This document shows, piece by piece, positions 1 through 8,295 of a stretch of 64,000 bases of DNA. Below the pieces are notes generated by a model. That model was given only the letters and a program-made list of their open reading frames with translations. It searched no databases and was not told where the DNA came from. Within the stretch, counting starts at the first letter, position 1; each line of letters begins with the position of its first letter. The DNA is from an uncultured Bacteroidota bacterium (GTDB taxonomy: Bacteria; Bacteroidota; Bacteroidia; 2-12-FULL-35-15): the NCBI GenBank assembly GCA_903926385.1, contig CAIYIS010000061.1:19531-83530 (forward strand), read 5' to 3'. A program made the position numbers and the translations under genes.

Positions 1-532
1 TTAGAAATACACCCACAGGGGATTTAATTTGTGGTATAAAAGGTAAAGTTAACTGGTCATTGCGGAAAACTGCCGTATCTGATATGTACATTCCCATTTC
101 AGTTATTGCTACATTATGATAAGTTTGAGCAAGAGTAGTTGCAAGGTTTATATAAAAACTTATACAATATTTTCTATTAGTAGTTAAGCTATCTAATAGT
201 TTTACTTGTAAGTATTCTTTAGCTTCAACAGGAGGAGGACTGGATAATATATAATAACAAAAAAAACCTGCATAAGCATCTCCTGTTTTAGCGAACTGAT
301 ATCCACCCCAGTTTAAAGGGACGCCAGCTGTTGTAAGCCCCATACCATCACAGGCATTATAATAATCCGGATTTCCACCAGCCGAGTGCCAAGGAGGTGC
401 AAATTCAATCTGACTTCCATTCCAAGGGCAAAGAGAATCTATCTCAAAACTATAATTTGGGACAATATTATTCTGACCCTTGGTAAAAGAGTAAAGAAAA
501 AGAAATAAAATTAATATTTTTATTTTTGTCAT
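1..532 (-). CDS. Secreted protein, N-terminal part (runs off window edge)
   Basis: Reading leftwards from an ATG at 530-532 the frame is open for 177 codons to the window edge, so the C-terminus is missing. The protein starts with a short signal peptide (MTKIKILILFLFLYSFTKGQ). The mature start follows the pattern VPNYSFE..CPWNGSQI..APPWHSAGGNPDYYNAC. That pattern is a recurrent N-terminal module of secreted Bacteroidota proteins that often end in a T9SS sorting domain or an OmpA domain; this is from memory of the family. The ending that would decide between these is outside the window. It lies just downstream of the giant T9SS protein on the same strand, separated from it by a terminator-like hairpin. 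Exact function is unknown. Confidence 0.75.
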   Translation of the reverse strand, partial: MTKIKILILFLFLYSFTKGQNNIVPNYSFEIDSLCPWNGSQIEFAPPWHSAGGNPDYYNACDGMGLTTAGVPLNWGGYQFAKTGDAYAGFFCYYILSSPPPVEAKEYLQVKLLDSLTTNRKYCISFYINLATTLAQTYHNVAITEMGMYISDTAVFRNDQLTLPFIPQIKSPVGVFL

Positions 533-539
533 TTTTAAA

Positions 540-573
540 ACTACCCTTGTGCAAATGTTTGCACAAAGGTAGT
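540..573 (-). terminator. Hairpin after the giant T9SS gene
   Basis: A 16-bp stem (ACTACCCTTGTGCAAA against TTTGCACAAAGGTAGT, one G-U pair) with a 2-nt loop fills the 54-bp gap between two minus-strand genes. Only four T residues follow on the minus strand, so it may be a weak terminator or an mRNA-stabilising hairpin. Confidence 0.6.
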
Positions 574-586
574 TATTTTGTTTTTT

Positions 587-3500
587 TTACTTTACAATAA
601 TCAATTTATCCATTTTTACTTTTCTATCGTTTACCATTACTTCATAAAAATAAACACCTGCATTTAATTCAGCACCATTTATATTTATGCTTGTTTCATT
701 ACTGTTAAAAGGATATGATTTTATAAATTTACCAGTAATGTCAAAAATAGACAGAACTCCTATGTCAGTATCCGAAATGTGATAACCCAATGTAAAATTA
801 CCATTATTAGGATTTGGATAAAGTACAAAATTACTAGGTGTTGATTCCTTATGATTATTGGTTATCATCATTTTCTCTACTATATCCACATCATCCTCCA
901 AATCCATAAACAGTAATACCCTTGCCATATACACGGCATCGCCTCCCATAAATGGATTTTGGTAAGCCACATTCATAAGCGTGGCGGTTTCGGCACTGTC
1001 GAATGGATAGGGTTGCATCAATGTATTAGTAGAATCTTGCTCATAAGCCACTTTATTAAGATAAATATTATTTACCATTTTTGCATTATCCTCCTTCGAT
1101 GTATGGGTAATGATATTTTGGTTTATCGTTTTAGCATCTGCAGCATTAGCCACTGCTGTGTCTTGAACCAATGCAATTACTTTCGAAAATTTACCAATAT
1201 TACCTGTTTTTGCATACGCAAAAAAGTTTTGATACAACTCATCGTCTGGAGTGCCCAAATGAAGTAAAGTATCGTTCGATTTTAAATAGTGAAACGCATA
1301 AATAGAATCGCGTTGCAGATATTCCGCACCCAAGGTATCATAGGTGTTTTCACCTCTTACTATTTTCCCACAATTAATTTCACGCTCATCTCCCCTATTC
1401 ATAAGTATTTTAATTGAACAGTCGTTTGAATTACTAGCGCTTACCGGTCCAAAATAATGTAAAAATGTTGCTGTACTAAGTGAAGGATCATTCCCTGTCT
1501 CCCAATACCAATATGGGTGCAAATCTGATCCTACCATCCACGTAAACACATTACCTGTGTTAAAATTTGAACTAGCCATATTGAACCATTTGTTTCCTGT
1601 AGATTTTCCAATATAACCAGGTATTTGAGGTAATTGGTCCCCAATTTTAGCACCGGTCAAAGCATAGTTTTTAAAAACAAAACCATTAAAACAGTCATGA
1701 AACTCGTTGCATTCCAATCTGGCAACATCACAGTCGCCATACACATAAACACCCGCTCCTGTATGGGTAAGCACGTTTCTAAATACGGCACTGTTTGGGG
1801 TATCCTGAATATGAATACCTCTTAAAGTAGTAGTAACATTAGGTGTAAACGAAGCATAAGTTACTTTGTTGTCACCAATAGTTAATGCAGCGCATCCCAC
1901 TACCTTTATACCGCTTTTTGGATTTCCTACGGTACCAGTTGTTGTGAATAAAATTTCGTTGTCTTGTTCAATTCGTCCACCTTTAACATTAAACATATAA
2001 ATACCTGTTGAAGGATAATTTATCTTGTTTGTTTCAATGGATATTTTAGTACTAGCAAGCGAAGCATTACCAACATAAATACCATAATTGGTTATAAATG
2101 GTGGGTTACCTTGCCCTGTAATATTCATGTGATTACCTTTTATTAACGTGCCTGATGTTCCACTCATGTACATACAGTTTATACCGCCCACTACTGAGGC
2201 AAAGGTGTTGTCTTCAATATCATTTATTCTGAGGTTACCATAACTAAGACTAATTCCGTTATTGTACATATATTTAAAATCATTCTTAAATATTTTATTA
2301 TGATAATTAGCCGAGTTAATACCAATGGTACAAACTTCAAAATGGTTCGGCTCATATGCGTTGGCTCCACCCACCTGCAAGGTATGTGTACCAGCAAAAA
2401 AAGTAAATGGGTCGGTGGCATATATGGCATTACCAGAAGGAGGAGGTTGAGGACAACCTTTGCAAGGGGGTGGTATACTATTTTGCTTAAAGTTCCAAAA
2501 CAAATTATTATAAACATTGGCAGCTGCCCCTGATAGAACAATTCCATTGTCCATGTTATCAAAAACGTTTTGAAAAGCACTTGATGTTTTTCCAAATGTA
2601 AGAGATGATGAAAGCAATGCCTCTATACCGGTAAACGATTTTGTATTGGCCGGATAACTCGGAAATGCAGGTTTTAAATAAACCAAAGGGTTTGGTGGTG
2701 CCACGTAACTGCTCATGGGCAGTGAATAGGTTGAACCATTGCTTGTAAATGGAAATGAAGAATTATTACTTGTATAGGTTAAATTTCTGCAAGTAAAATA
2801 ACAACCATACACCTCGTTAGTTGTCATGCTTGCCGGATTGGCTATAACGGCCAAACTTGAGTAATTGCGGTTAAATATAGAGCTCCATAACGAATACTGC
2901 CCTCCTCCCGAAACGGTAAGAGCATTTTTTGCATCTTCTAGTATAGATCTGTCGATAACAATTTTCGACATACTACTGCTTTCATAAATTCCATCCCACA
3001 TCAAGGTACAAGCGCTTAAATGCGAACCAGTAATTTCTAAATTAAACCCTGGCGATATAATTATTTTTGCATTTGTTCCCATCAATATATTTGCATTTGA
3101 TATTTTCAAATCATGATCCACGGTTAAAGTACCGTTAATAGAATACGAAGAGGAATTAATAACTGTAAAGCTTCCTATAGTTGACAAAATTAACCCCGGA
3201 ATATTAGCTAAATTTGAAGCAGATTGGTCGTAAATTGTCAGATTTCCACCAGTATTGAAACAACATGCCGATACTTGATAAACAAACGGAGGAGAGACAC
3301 AGGTTGTTACCGGGTCTTGAAAAGTAATGGAAATACTACCTCCATTGCTTACAGCAGTGGCGTTCCAAGTTACCGTAAAAGTTCCAGTTGTGCTTATTCC
3401 AGAAGCTAGCACACCGTTAGTAATATTAATATTATATTGGTTAATATTACTTGCTTGAAAATTAGCAATGGTATATGTTACAGGTGTTACTGTGCTGCAT

Positions 3501-5815
3501 GCTGATGGGTCACCACTAATAACTGGTGAAGCAGGTAAAGGATTTACAGTTACTACAACGGTTGCTTCTGTAGAACAACCATTCGGTGCTGTATATGTGA
3601 AAGTATAAGTGCTAGTAGAGGACGGTGTAACAGTTATCGAGCTAGTTGTTTGTGTCATTGCCACTCCATTTTCCTCCCAATGATATATGCCTCCGGTTGG
3701 AGTAGCATTGGTAACAGAAATTGTTGCAGATTCCCCTAAACAAATGCTTGCATGATGTGGAGTAATTGTAAAAACTGGACTTTGATAAACCTGTACTTGA
3801 AAAGAGGCTGTTTGCTGACCATTGGTTGCTGTGTAAGTAGTGGTAGTTACTGGATTTACCGTTACTTCGCTTCCAATGGTATTATTATATGCAATAGTTG
3901 AACCCGGGATAGATGACCATACATAGTTAATAGGGTCGACTGGAGTCCAACCTACAACAGTACCTGTACTCAATCCATAATCGGGATACGCAAGATTAGC
4001 ACCTGAAAGAGTCAATGTGCTTGAGTGGCCGCTGCATATTGGTGTGGTTCCACTTATACTTATTGGACATAATCCAGACACCTGTGTAGGAGTTGCAATA
4101 CAGTTAGGGTTGGCATTTAGAGGCGTATAAAATCCTAATCCTAATTCTCCACTTGAGTTTTCACCAAACGCATATAACACTCCATCGTCTCGGTAAGCAA
4201 ATGTTTTAAAATTTCCTCCCGTTACTGCCCTAATATTGGTTAAGCCGGATATTGGCTTAAATACATGACAAGATGTAGAAGGAATGTTTGCCAAACATCC
4301 ACGATAATTATTCCCAACACCCCATACATAACCATCCAGATCTACCACCAGCGAATGTTCTCTTGCCCCTCCTATAGCTCCAATACCTACTCCAAAAGGA
4401 GGAGGACCCGGATAATTCGCAGCAAAATATGGATTCATGAGATGATCAAGATATAGCTGATTACTTACTCCACAAAGTCCTAATTGTCCCATAAAATCCG
4501 AACCACAAACTGCTAATCTTTGCATTTGCGCATTAATATCATAATAAATTACCATCGATTGTCCGTCATAGTGAGGGATTGAACCGCCACCAGCTGAAAT
4601 TGCTAGTGCAATAACATGATTAATATCACTTCCTCCAACAATGCCATTCATTTCTTGAGGTACTATAGTTTGATTAATATACCCAATTTGATATTGTCCT
4701 GCTTGCCCATTCCCAAATTGTCCTTCACTATTATCCCCCCACGCCCATACATGTCCTGAACTATTACTCGCATAATCATCCATTGCCAAAGCATGATAGG
4801 ATCCAGCCGAAATAGCAATAATTTTATGCAAGTAGTTTTGGGGTAATATTTGAAGTTCTACAGGCCAAACAACAAAAGAACCTGCGTTGTTTAGTAAAAG
4901 CTGATTATGATCATTATTCCCCCACCCATAAACCGTTCCATCGGCAGCTAATGCAAGTGCATATTCCATTCCGGCAGAAATAGCTATTATCTTTTTTTGA
5001 GGATCTAGATTTTCATCCCCAAGCAACACACCCGAACTAAAAGTTACTCTTTCAGGATTACAATTTAGTATCGGGTTACCTCCGTTAGTACCGTTAGGGT
5101 CATCATAAGCACCATTTCCCAATTCTCCCCACTCATTTCGTCCCCATGCCCATACATGTCCTTTGTCATCGAGTGCCAAGGAAAAAAATGAACCTGCCGC
5201 AACTGCTTTGAATCGCCTGCCTGCCCAGTATGTATCTGAACTTATCACTTGTGTAGGTGAACAATGATTATTACCGCAGTTGTTATAAATACCTAACTGT
5301 CCGTACACATCAGCTCCCGAGCTGTATATAGTTCCATACAGTCCCGATTCATCTAAGTTGCAAAGAAAGAGAGAATGACTCGTTCCTCCTCCTCCTCCCA
5401 TCGATTTTACCCGCAAACTAACATCACTTACCGACAATGCTGTCGGATTATCTATCGTTAGTTTTAGCTTATAATGCGTTCCTATGGATAAGCTGCGAGC
5501 CTCAAAGCTAACAAATCCCATTGCAGTATCACCTATAATTTTTGATTGCCCAGCACAAGTGCTTGTATAGAGCTCTAATCTAAACAGAGGAGCATTGATG
5601 GTGTCGGCCTGTAAGGCAACCACCATGCTGGAATCATTGGCAGTAAAATCGTACCATCGCGTGGTGTCGCTCAGAGTAAAAGGAGCTATCACAGTATCGT
5701 GTGCACCCAGCATAATACTTGTAGGACATGTAGTTTGTCCCATGGCTCCTCGGGGCGCAAAAACTGCCAGCAAGCATATAGCCACAGCAGTAATCAATTG
5801 TTTTACTTTTTTCAT
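587..5815 (-). CDS. Giant T9SS-secreted RCC1-repeat / beta-helix protein
   Basis: A 1742-residue secreted protein of no proven function. Residues 1-27 are a signal peptide ending AMGQ. About 145-590 hold RCC1-type beta-propeller repeats, seen as recurring words such as GHVWAWGRNEWGELGNG and GTVYGWGNNDHNQL. About 590-850 are Ig/PKD-like modules rich in Thr and Ser. From about 855 to 1450 a right-handed parallel beta-helix is likely (short repeated turns with N-rich ladders). The last 80 residues (from FVLYPNPNNGNFTLGY) are a type A T9SS sorting domain with the usual GVYFYEV and KLIIVK ending. The protein should be exported by Sec, cross the outer membrane by T9SS and be surface-anchored or released. 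The next gene downstream (1-532) is also secreted. RCC1 repeats joined to a beta-helix are an uncommon mix. Confidence 0.9.
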   Translation of the reverse strand: MKKVKQLITAVAICLLAVFAPRGAMGQTTCPTSIMLGAHDTVIAPFTLSDTTRWYDFTANDSSMVVALQADTINAPLFRLELYTSTCAGQSKIIGDTAMGFVSFEARSLSIGTHYKLKLTIDNPTALSVSDVSLRVKSMGGGGGTSHSLFLCNLDESGLYGTIYSSGADVYGQLGIYNNCGNNHCSPTQVISSDTYWAGRRFKAVAAGSFFSLALDDKGHVWAWGRNEWGELGNGAYDDPNGTNGGNPILNCNPERVTFSSGVLLGDENLDPQKKIIAISAGMEYALALAADGTVYGWGNNDHNQLLLNNAGSFVVWPVELQILPQNYLHKIIAISAGSYHALAMDDYASNSSGHVWAWGDNSEGQFGNGQAGQYQIGYINQTIVPQEMNGIVGGSDINHVIALAISAGGGSIPHYDGQSMVIYYDINAQMQRLAVCGSDFMGQLGLCGVSNQLYLDHLMNPYFAANYPGPPPFGVGIGAIGGAREHSLVVDLDGYVWGVGNNYRGCLANIPSTSCHVFKPISGLTNIRAVTGGNFKTFAYRDDGVLYAFGENSSGELGLGFYTPLNANPNCIATPTQVSGLCPISISGTTPICSGHSSTLTLSGANLAYPDYGLSTGTVVGWTPVDPINYVWSSIPGSTIAYNNTIGSEVTVNPVTTTTYTATNGQQTASFQVQVYQSPVFTITPHHASICLGESATISVTNATPTGGIYHWEENGVAMTQTTSSITVTPSSTSTYTFTYTAPNGCSTEATVVVTVNPLPASPVISGDPSACSTVTPVTYTIANFQASNINQYNINITNGVLASGISTTGTFTVTWNATAVSNGGSISITFQDPVTTCVSPPFVYQVSACCFNTGGNLTIYDQSASNLANIPGLILSTIGSFTVINSSSYSINGTLTVDHDLKISNANILMGTNAKIIISPGFNLEITGSHLSACTLMWDGIYESSSMSKIVIDRSILEDAKNALTVSGGGQYSLWSSIFNRNYSSLAVIANPASMTTNEVYGCYFTCRNLTYTSNNSSFPFTSNGSTYSLPMSSYVAPPNPLVYLKPAFPSYPANTKSFTGIEALLSSSLTFGKTSSAFQNVFDNMDNGIVLSGAAANVYNNLFWNFKQNSIPPPCKGCPQPPPSGNAIYATDPFTFFAGTHTLQVGGANAYEPNHFEVCTIGINSANYHNKIFKNDFKYMYNNGISLSYGNLRINDIEDNTFASVVGGINCMYMSGTSGTLIKGNHMNITGQGNPPFITNYGIYVGNASLASTKISIETNKINYPSTGIYMFNVKGGRIEQDNEILFTTTGTVGNPKSGIKVVGCAALTIGDNKVTYASFTPNVTTTLRGIHIQDTPNSAVFRNVLTHTGAGVYVYGDCDVARLECNEFHDCFNGFVFKNYALTGAKIGDQLPQIPGYIGKSTGNKWFNMASSNFNTGNVFTWMVGSDLHPYWYWETGNDPSLSTATFLHYFGPVSASNSNDCSIKILMNRGDEREINCGKIVRGENTYDTLGAEYLQRDSIYAFHYLKSNDTLLHLGTPDDELYQNFFAYAKTGNIGKFSKVIALVQDTAVANAADAKTINQNIITHTSKEDNAKMVNNIYLNKVAYEQDSTNTLMQPYPFDSAETATLMNVAYQNPFMGGDAVYMARVLLFMDLEDDVDIVEKMMITNNHKESTPSNFVLYPNPNNGNFTLGYHISDTDIGVLSIFDITGKFIKSYPFNSNETSININGAELNAGVYFYEVMVNDRKVKMDKLIIVK

Positions 5816-6109
5816 ATTCTTTATTTTTTTTTAAAAATCCAACCAATCCTTTCTTCATTTAAACCTTCCGAAATTCCCATTTCGGGGGTGTGAGTAGGTA
5901 AAGGTTGTATGTAAGCCTTGGTTGTATAAATCCTCCTTTCTAGGTTTGCTATGTGCTTTGGGTTTATTTCCGGCTAATGAAAAATTATAAACCAAAGCGG
6001 GTTAAGTGTTCTTGTTGTTGTGTTTTCTTTTCCTTCTTTCCCCTTTTCCGGTGCTTTTGCACACGGAATAAGGGATTGAAGGGATTTTTGCTTGTCAATT
6101 TCAGGTGTT
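5816..6109. other. Leader region of the giant T9SS gene; small hairpin only
   Basis: No gene is seen. An 18-nt element (CCGAAAT-TCCC-ATTTCGG, 5868-5885) forms a perfect 7-bp hairpin about 55 nt upstream of the start codon of the giant gene. The remainder is unremarkable and runs into the 21-bp array. Confidence 0.4.
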
Positions 6110-6380
6110 TGTAACAAACGGGTGATCGGCTGTAACAAACGGGTAATCGGCTGTAACAAACGGGTAATCGGCTGTAACAAACAGGTGAGTGGTTGTAACA
6201 AACGGGTGAGCGGTTGTAACAAACGGGTGAGCGGTTGTAACAAACAGGTGAGCGGTTGTAACAAACGGGTGATCGGTTGTAACAAACGGGTGAGCGGTTG
6301 TAACAAACGGGTGAGCGGTTGTAACAAACGGGTGAGCGGTTGTAACAAACGGGTGAGTGGTTGTAACAAACGGATGAATT
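6110..6380. repeat. 13-copy 21-bp tandem array
   Basis: Thirteen copies of a unit near TGTAACAAACGGGTGAGCGGT sit at exact 21-bp spacing (GTAACAAAC at 6111, 6132, 6153 and so on to 6363). Variation is confined to a few positions: GATCGGC/GAGCGGT, and CGG/CAG. Because 21 is a multiple of three, several frames stay open on both strands and yield heptapeptide ORFs, but these have no credible start or protein character. Each unit carries a near-palindrome TTGTAACAA. The array lies just beyond the stop codon of the minus-strand gene 6410-7102. Confidence 0.9.
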
Positions 6381-6409
6381 ATTGACAAAACGTTCATCTA
6401 ATCAGGTTA

Positions 6410-7102
6410 TTAAGAAATTAGTAATCTAAATACCTGACTCACGCCTTGTGGGCCATTTTTGTTTACCACTTCATGAGTAAAGTAAACATATTTGCCTACC
6501 GGTAGATTTTCGATAGTAGCTTTGGCAGCAATGGTGGGTACTATCCAGTTCCAAACCACACCATCTAACGAATATTTCCAAATATGACAAGAACGAGTGC
6601 CACCCCCGGCAGCAGTTAAAGTAACATTACCCGAAGTTTCACTGTTTACTACCTTAAATTCATGAAGCGAACTTCCTCCCAGAATTTTAATTCCAAAACC
6701 ACCCGAATTCAGAATAGCTATTGCATTAGCCGGGTCATCGTCAGCAGCGGTTTGAAAAGTGCGCATCAACGATTTTAGCGCATTTACCATTGTCCTTTCT
6801 GCCGTTGCTCGTGTGGCAGGAGTTGCGGTGTTAAAAGCTCCAATTTTTCCGTTCAGAGCAGTTATCACAGGGGTAGGAATGGCAACTCGAGAGCTGCCTG
6901 CAGCAGTAGTAGAAATAAAAGTAGCTCTTACACCTTTGTCTGCATTGCTTTCGGGCATATCCAGAGTGCCAGTTACCACATGTATCACGGTGGTAGTACT
7001 CATTAATATTACTATGTTGCCTTTTCCTTTTCTAAACTTTACACATTTTTTGGCGTAACTTCTGTTCTTTTTAGTGTTTACGCGAAATTCGATTTTTTTC
7101 AT
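6410..7102 (-). CDS. Cytoplasmic fibronectin-III-like protein, unknown function
   Basis: 230 residues from an ATG at 7102, without a signal peptide. The first 33 residues are strongly basic (KKIEFRVNTKKNRSYAKK); an internal ATG at 7003 (MSTTTVIHVV) is an alternative start. Residues 35-130 are Ala/Thr-rich and probably helical. The C-terminal 90 residues resemble a fibronectin type III fold (HIWKYSLDGVVWNWIVPT, then ENLPVGKYVYFTHEVVNKNGPQGVSQ). The gene is flanked by the 21-bp array downstream and by inverted-repeat words upstream. Its leader shares the 14-mer AATTTAAGTTTTTA (plus strand) with gene 44312-44626. I do not recognise a function. The basic N-terminus could bind nucleic acid, but that is inference. 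Confidence 0.75.
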   Translation of the reverse strand: MKKIEFRVNTKKNRSYAKKCVKFRKGKGNIVILMSTTTVIHVVTGTLDMPESNADKGVRATFISTTAAGSSRVAIPTPVITALNGKIGAFNTATPATRATAERTMVNALKSLMRTFQTAADDDPANAIAILNSGGFGIKILGGSSLHEFKVVNSETSGNVTLTAAGGGTRSCHIWKYSLDGVVWNWIVPTIAAKATIENLPVGKYVYFTHEVVNKNGPQGVSQVFRLLIS

Positions 7103-7360
7103 TTTTTTTAAAATTTAAGTTTTTAGTATTACTATTATTTATGTTCTACTTCTTTCCGCTTGTTGTCGTCCTCTTTGCCCTGTCGGAATAAAGCTAATGC
7201 AGGGTAGTCGGGTGTCGGAGAGGGTGCGCATCGGGTGTTTGTTTTGCATTGTTTGGTGGGTGGTAAGCCCTGTATTACCGGTTTTGTTTTTAGTAAATGG
7301 CCCTGTGCTGTGCAACCTCTTTCGGCACTGTAAAAGTAAAGGCCTTGTTGGTTAAAATTG

Positions 7361-7474
7361 CTGCACTAAAGTCTGTATTTGCGCTGTACTAAAGTCTGTA
7401 TTTTTGGGGAAGAATAATGTACTTTTGTGCAGTGTAAGGTGCACTAAAGTGCGGTTTTCGGTAAACTTTAGTTT
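7361..7474. repeat. 23-bp direct repeat pair plus inverted-repeat words
   Basis: CTGCACTAAAGTCTGTATTT at 7361 recurs with one change at 7384, a period of 23 bp. Downstream are two perfect inverted repeats using the same core: GCACTAAAGTGC (7441-7452) and AAACTTTAGTTT (7463-7474). They lie about 260-370 bp upstream of gene 6410-7102 and look like operator-type half-site pairs, but no binding protein can be assigned. Confidence 0.65.
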
Positions 7475-7649
7475 ATTTATCTCAACTATTACTTTCTTTG
7501 GTATTAAACCTTAAGATTATATTCGTTTAAATGCCTCATCCCTGTTCAGGCACACAAGCAGGCTCAAATAGTCACCGGCTGTTTGTCATCCTCACTCCTA
7601 AGTAGAGGAGGTGAAACTTATTGAATCGTAAACTTAGTTAGTACATAGT

Positions 7650-7685
7650 CACCCCTCTCCTTTGGAGAGGGGCTGGGGGTGAGGC
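7650..7685. repeat. REP-like GC-rich hairpin element 1
   Basis: CCCCTCTCC-TTT-GGAGAGGGG (7652-7672) followed by CTGGGGGTGAGG. Two relatives follow at 7736-7778 and 7901-7938. Such CCCCTCTCC/GGAGAGGGG elements are dispersed in many bacterial genomes and stand out here against AT-rich DNA. Confidence 0.7.
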
Positions 7686-7735
7686 GTTTTGCTATTTGTA
7701 AATAATCATAAGGATGAGTACCTTTTCTTCCGATT

Positions 7736-7778
7736 GCCTCACCCCTTTATCTCCTCTCCAAAGAAGAGGGGTTGGGAT
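7736..7778. repeat. REP-like hairpin element 2 (inverted copy)
   Basis: Begins GCCTCACCCC and ends AGAGGGGTTGGGAT, with CTCCTCTCC and GAAGAGGGG as imperfect arms. The CCTCACCCC end is the reverse complement of the GGGGTGAGG end of element 1, so the two face each other about 60 bp apart. Confidence 0.6.
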
Positions 7779-7806
7779 ATAACTATTACCCTAATTAAAT
7801 AATTAA

Positions 7807-7870
7807 GAACAATTGAACAAACAAATAGTGAATTTAGAAGTGTGTGGCGCAATTCTTAATTCAATTGTTC
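7807..7870. repeat. 11-bp perfect inverted repeat, 42-nt spacing
   Basis: GAACAATTGAA (7807-7817) pairs with TTCAATTGTTC (7860-7870). It lies between REP-like elements 2 and 3, and may be part of a small MITE-like composite. Confidence 0.45.
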
Positions 7871-7900
7871 AGATGTTTGTTGTTCATTCGTCACACAACG

Positions 7901-7938
7901 GCCCCCTTCTCTTGTGCAGAGGGGCAGGGGAGAGGTGA
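7901..7938. repeat. REP-like hairpin element 3
   Basis: GCCCCCTTCTCTTGTGCAGA followed by GGGGCAGGGGAGAGGTGA. It is the same class as the two preceding elements, with more divergent arms. Confidence 0.55.
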
Positions 7939-7965
7939 TTAATGTTGCTGCCAGAAACAATTAGA

Positions 7966-7996
7966 ATTTTTTGGTATAAATAAAATGTTACTTTTG
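7966..7996 (+). promoter_or_regulatory. Candidate promoter for the riboswitch-TonB receptor transcript
   Basis: TACTTTTG at 7989-7996 is a perfect match to the Bacteroidota -7 element TAnnTTTG. A TTTG at 7970-7973 is present but only 15 bp upstream, shorter than the usual 19-21. Transcription from here would begin around 8003 and include the whole TPP aptamer. Confidence 0.5.
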
Positions 7997-8037
7997 CGGT
8001 GTTTTTTAAGAAAAGAATACCGTTTTTAAAAAACAAA

Positions 8038-8232
8038 TCTTTTAAGGGGTGCCATTTAGAACTTGAAATAATGAATGACAAATTAAGATTTGAAGAGTCT
8101 TAACATTTACCATTCAAAATTCGTTACAGAACATTTTCTTTCGGCTGAGATAATACCCAATAATTAAAATTTTACTAAAGAAATTTTAATTATGCACCTG
8201 ATCAGGGTAATGCCTGCGTAGGGAGGTAAGTT
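8038..8232 (+). promoter_or_regulatory. TPP (thiamin pyrophosphate) riboswitch
   Basis: The conserved blocks of the THI element appear in order: GGGGTGCC (8046-8053), CTGAGA (8145-8150) followed by TAATACCC, ACCTGATC (8196-8203), and AGGGTAATGCCTGCGTAGGGA (about 8204-8224). P2 forms between GGGT and ACCC. Two parts are enlarged: the segment between GGGGTGCC and CTGAGA (optional P3 arm) is about 90 nt, and the segment after ACCC is a perfect 12-bp hairpin (TAATTAAAATTT / AAATTTTAATTA, 8161-8192). The downstream CTCCTTTGG (about 8253) could pair with the GGGAGG at the 3' edge and serve as the switching arm; that is inference. The element lies about 65 nt before the TonB receptor start. Confidence 0.92.
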
Positions 8233-8295
8233 AAATAATGAATTGCATCCGACTCCTTTGGTTGCTGTAGGTTTAACAAAATAAATTAAATAAAA

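Noticed and set aside
5974..6397. Three overlapping ORFs of repeated heptapeptides (both strands) through the 21-bp array
   Set aside because: They are produced by a repeat whose unit is a multiple of three; no start context, no signal and composition unlike any neighbour gene.
7884..8081. 65-codon minus-strand ORF overlapping the riboswitch start
   Set aside because: Runs through a REP-like element and the first part of the TPP aptamer; no coding features.
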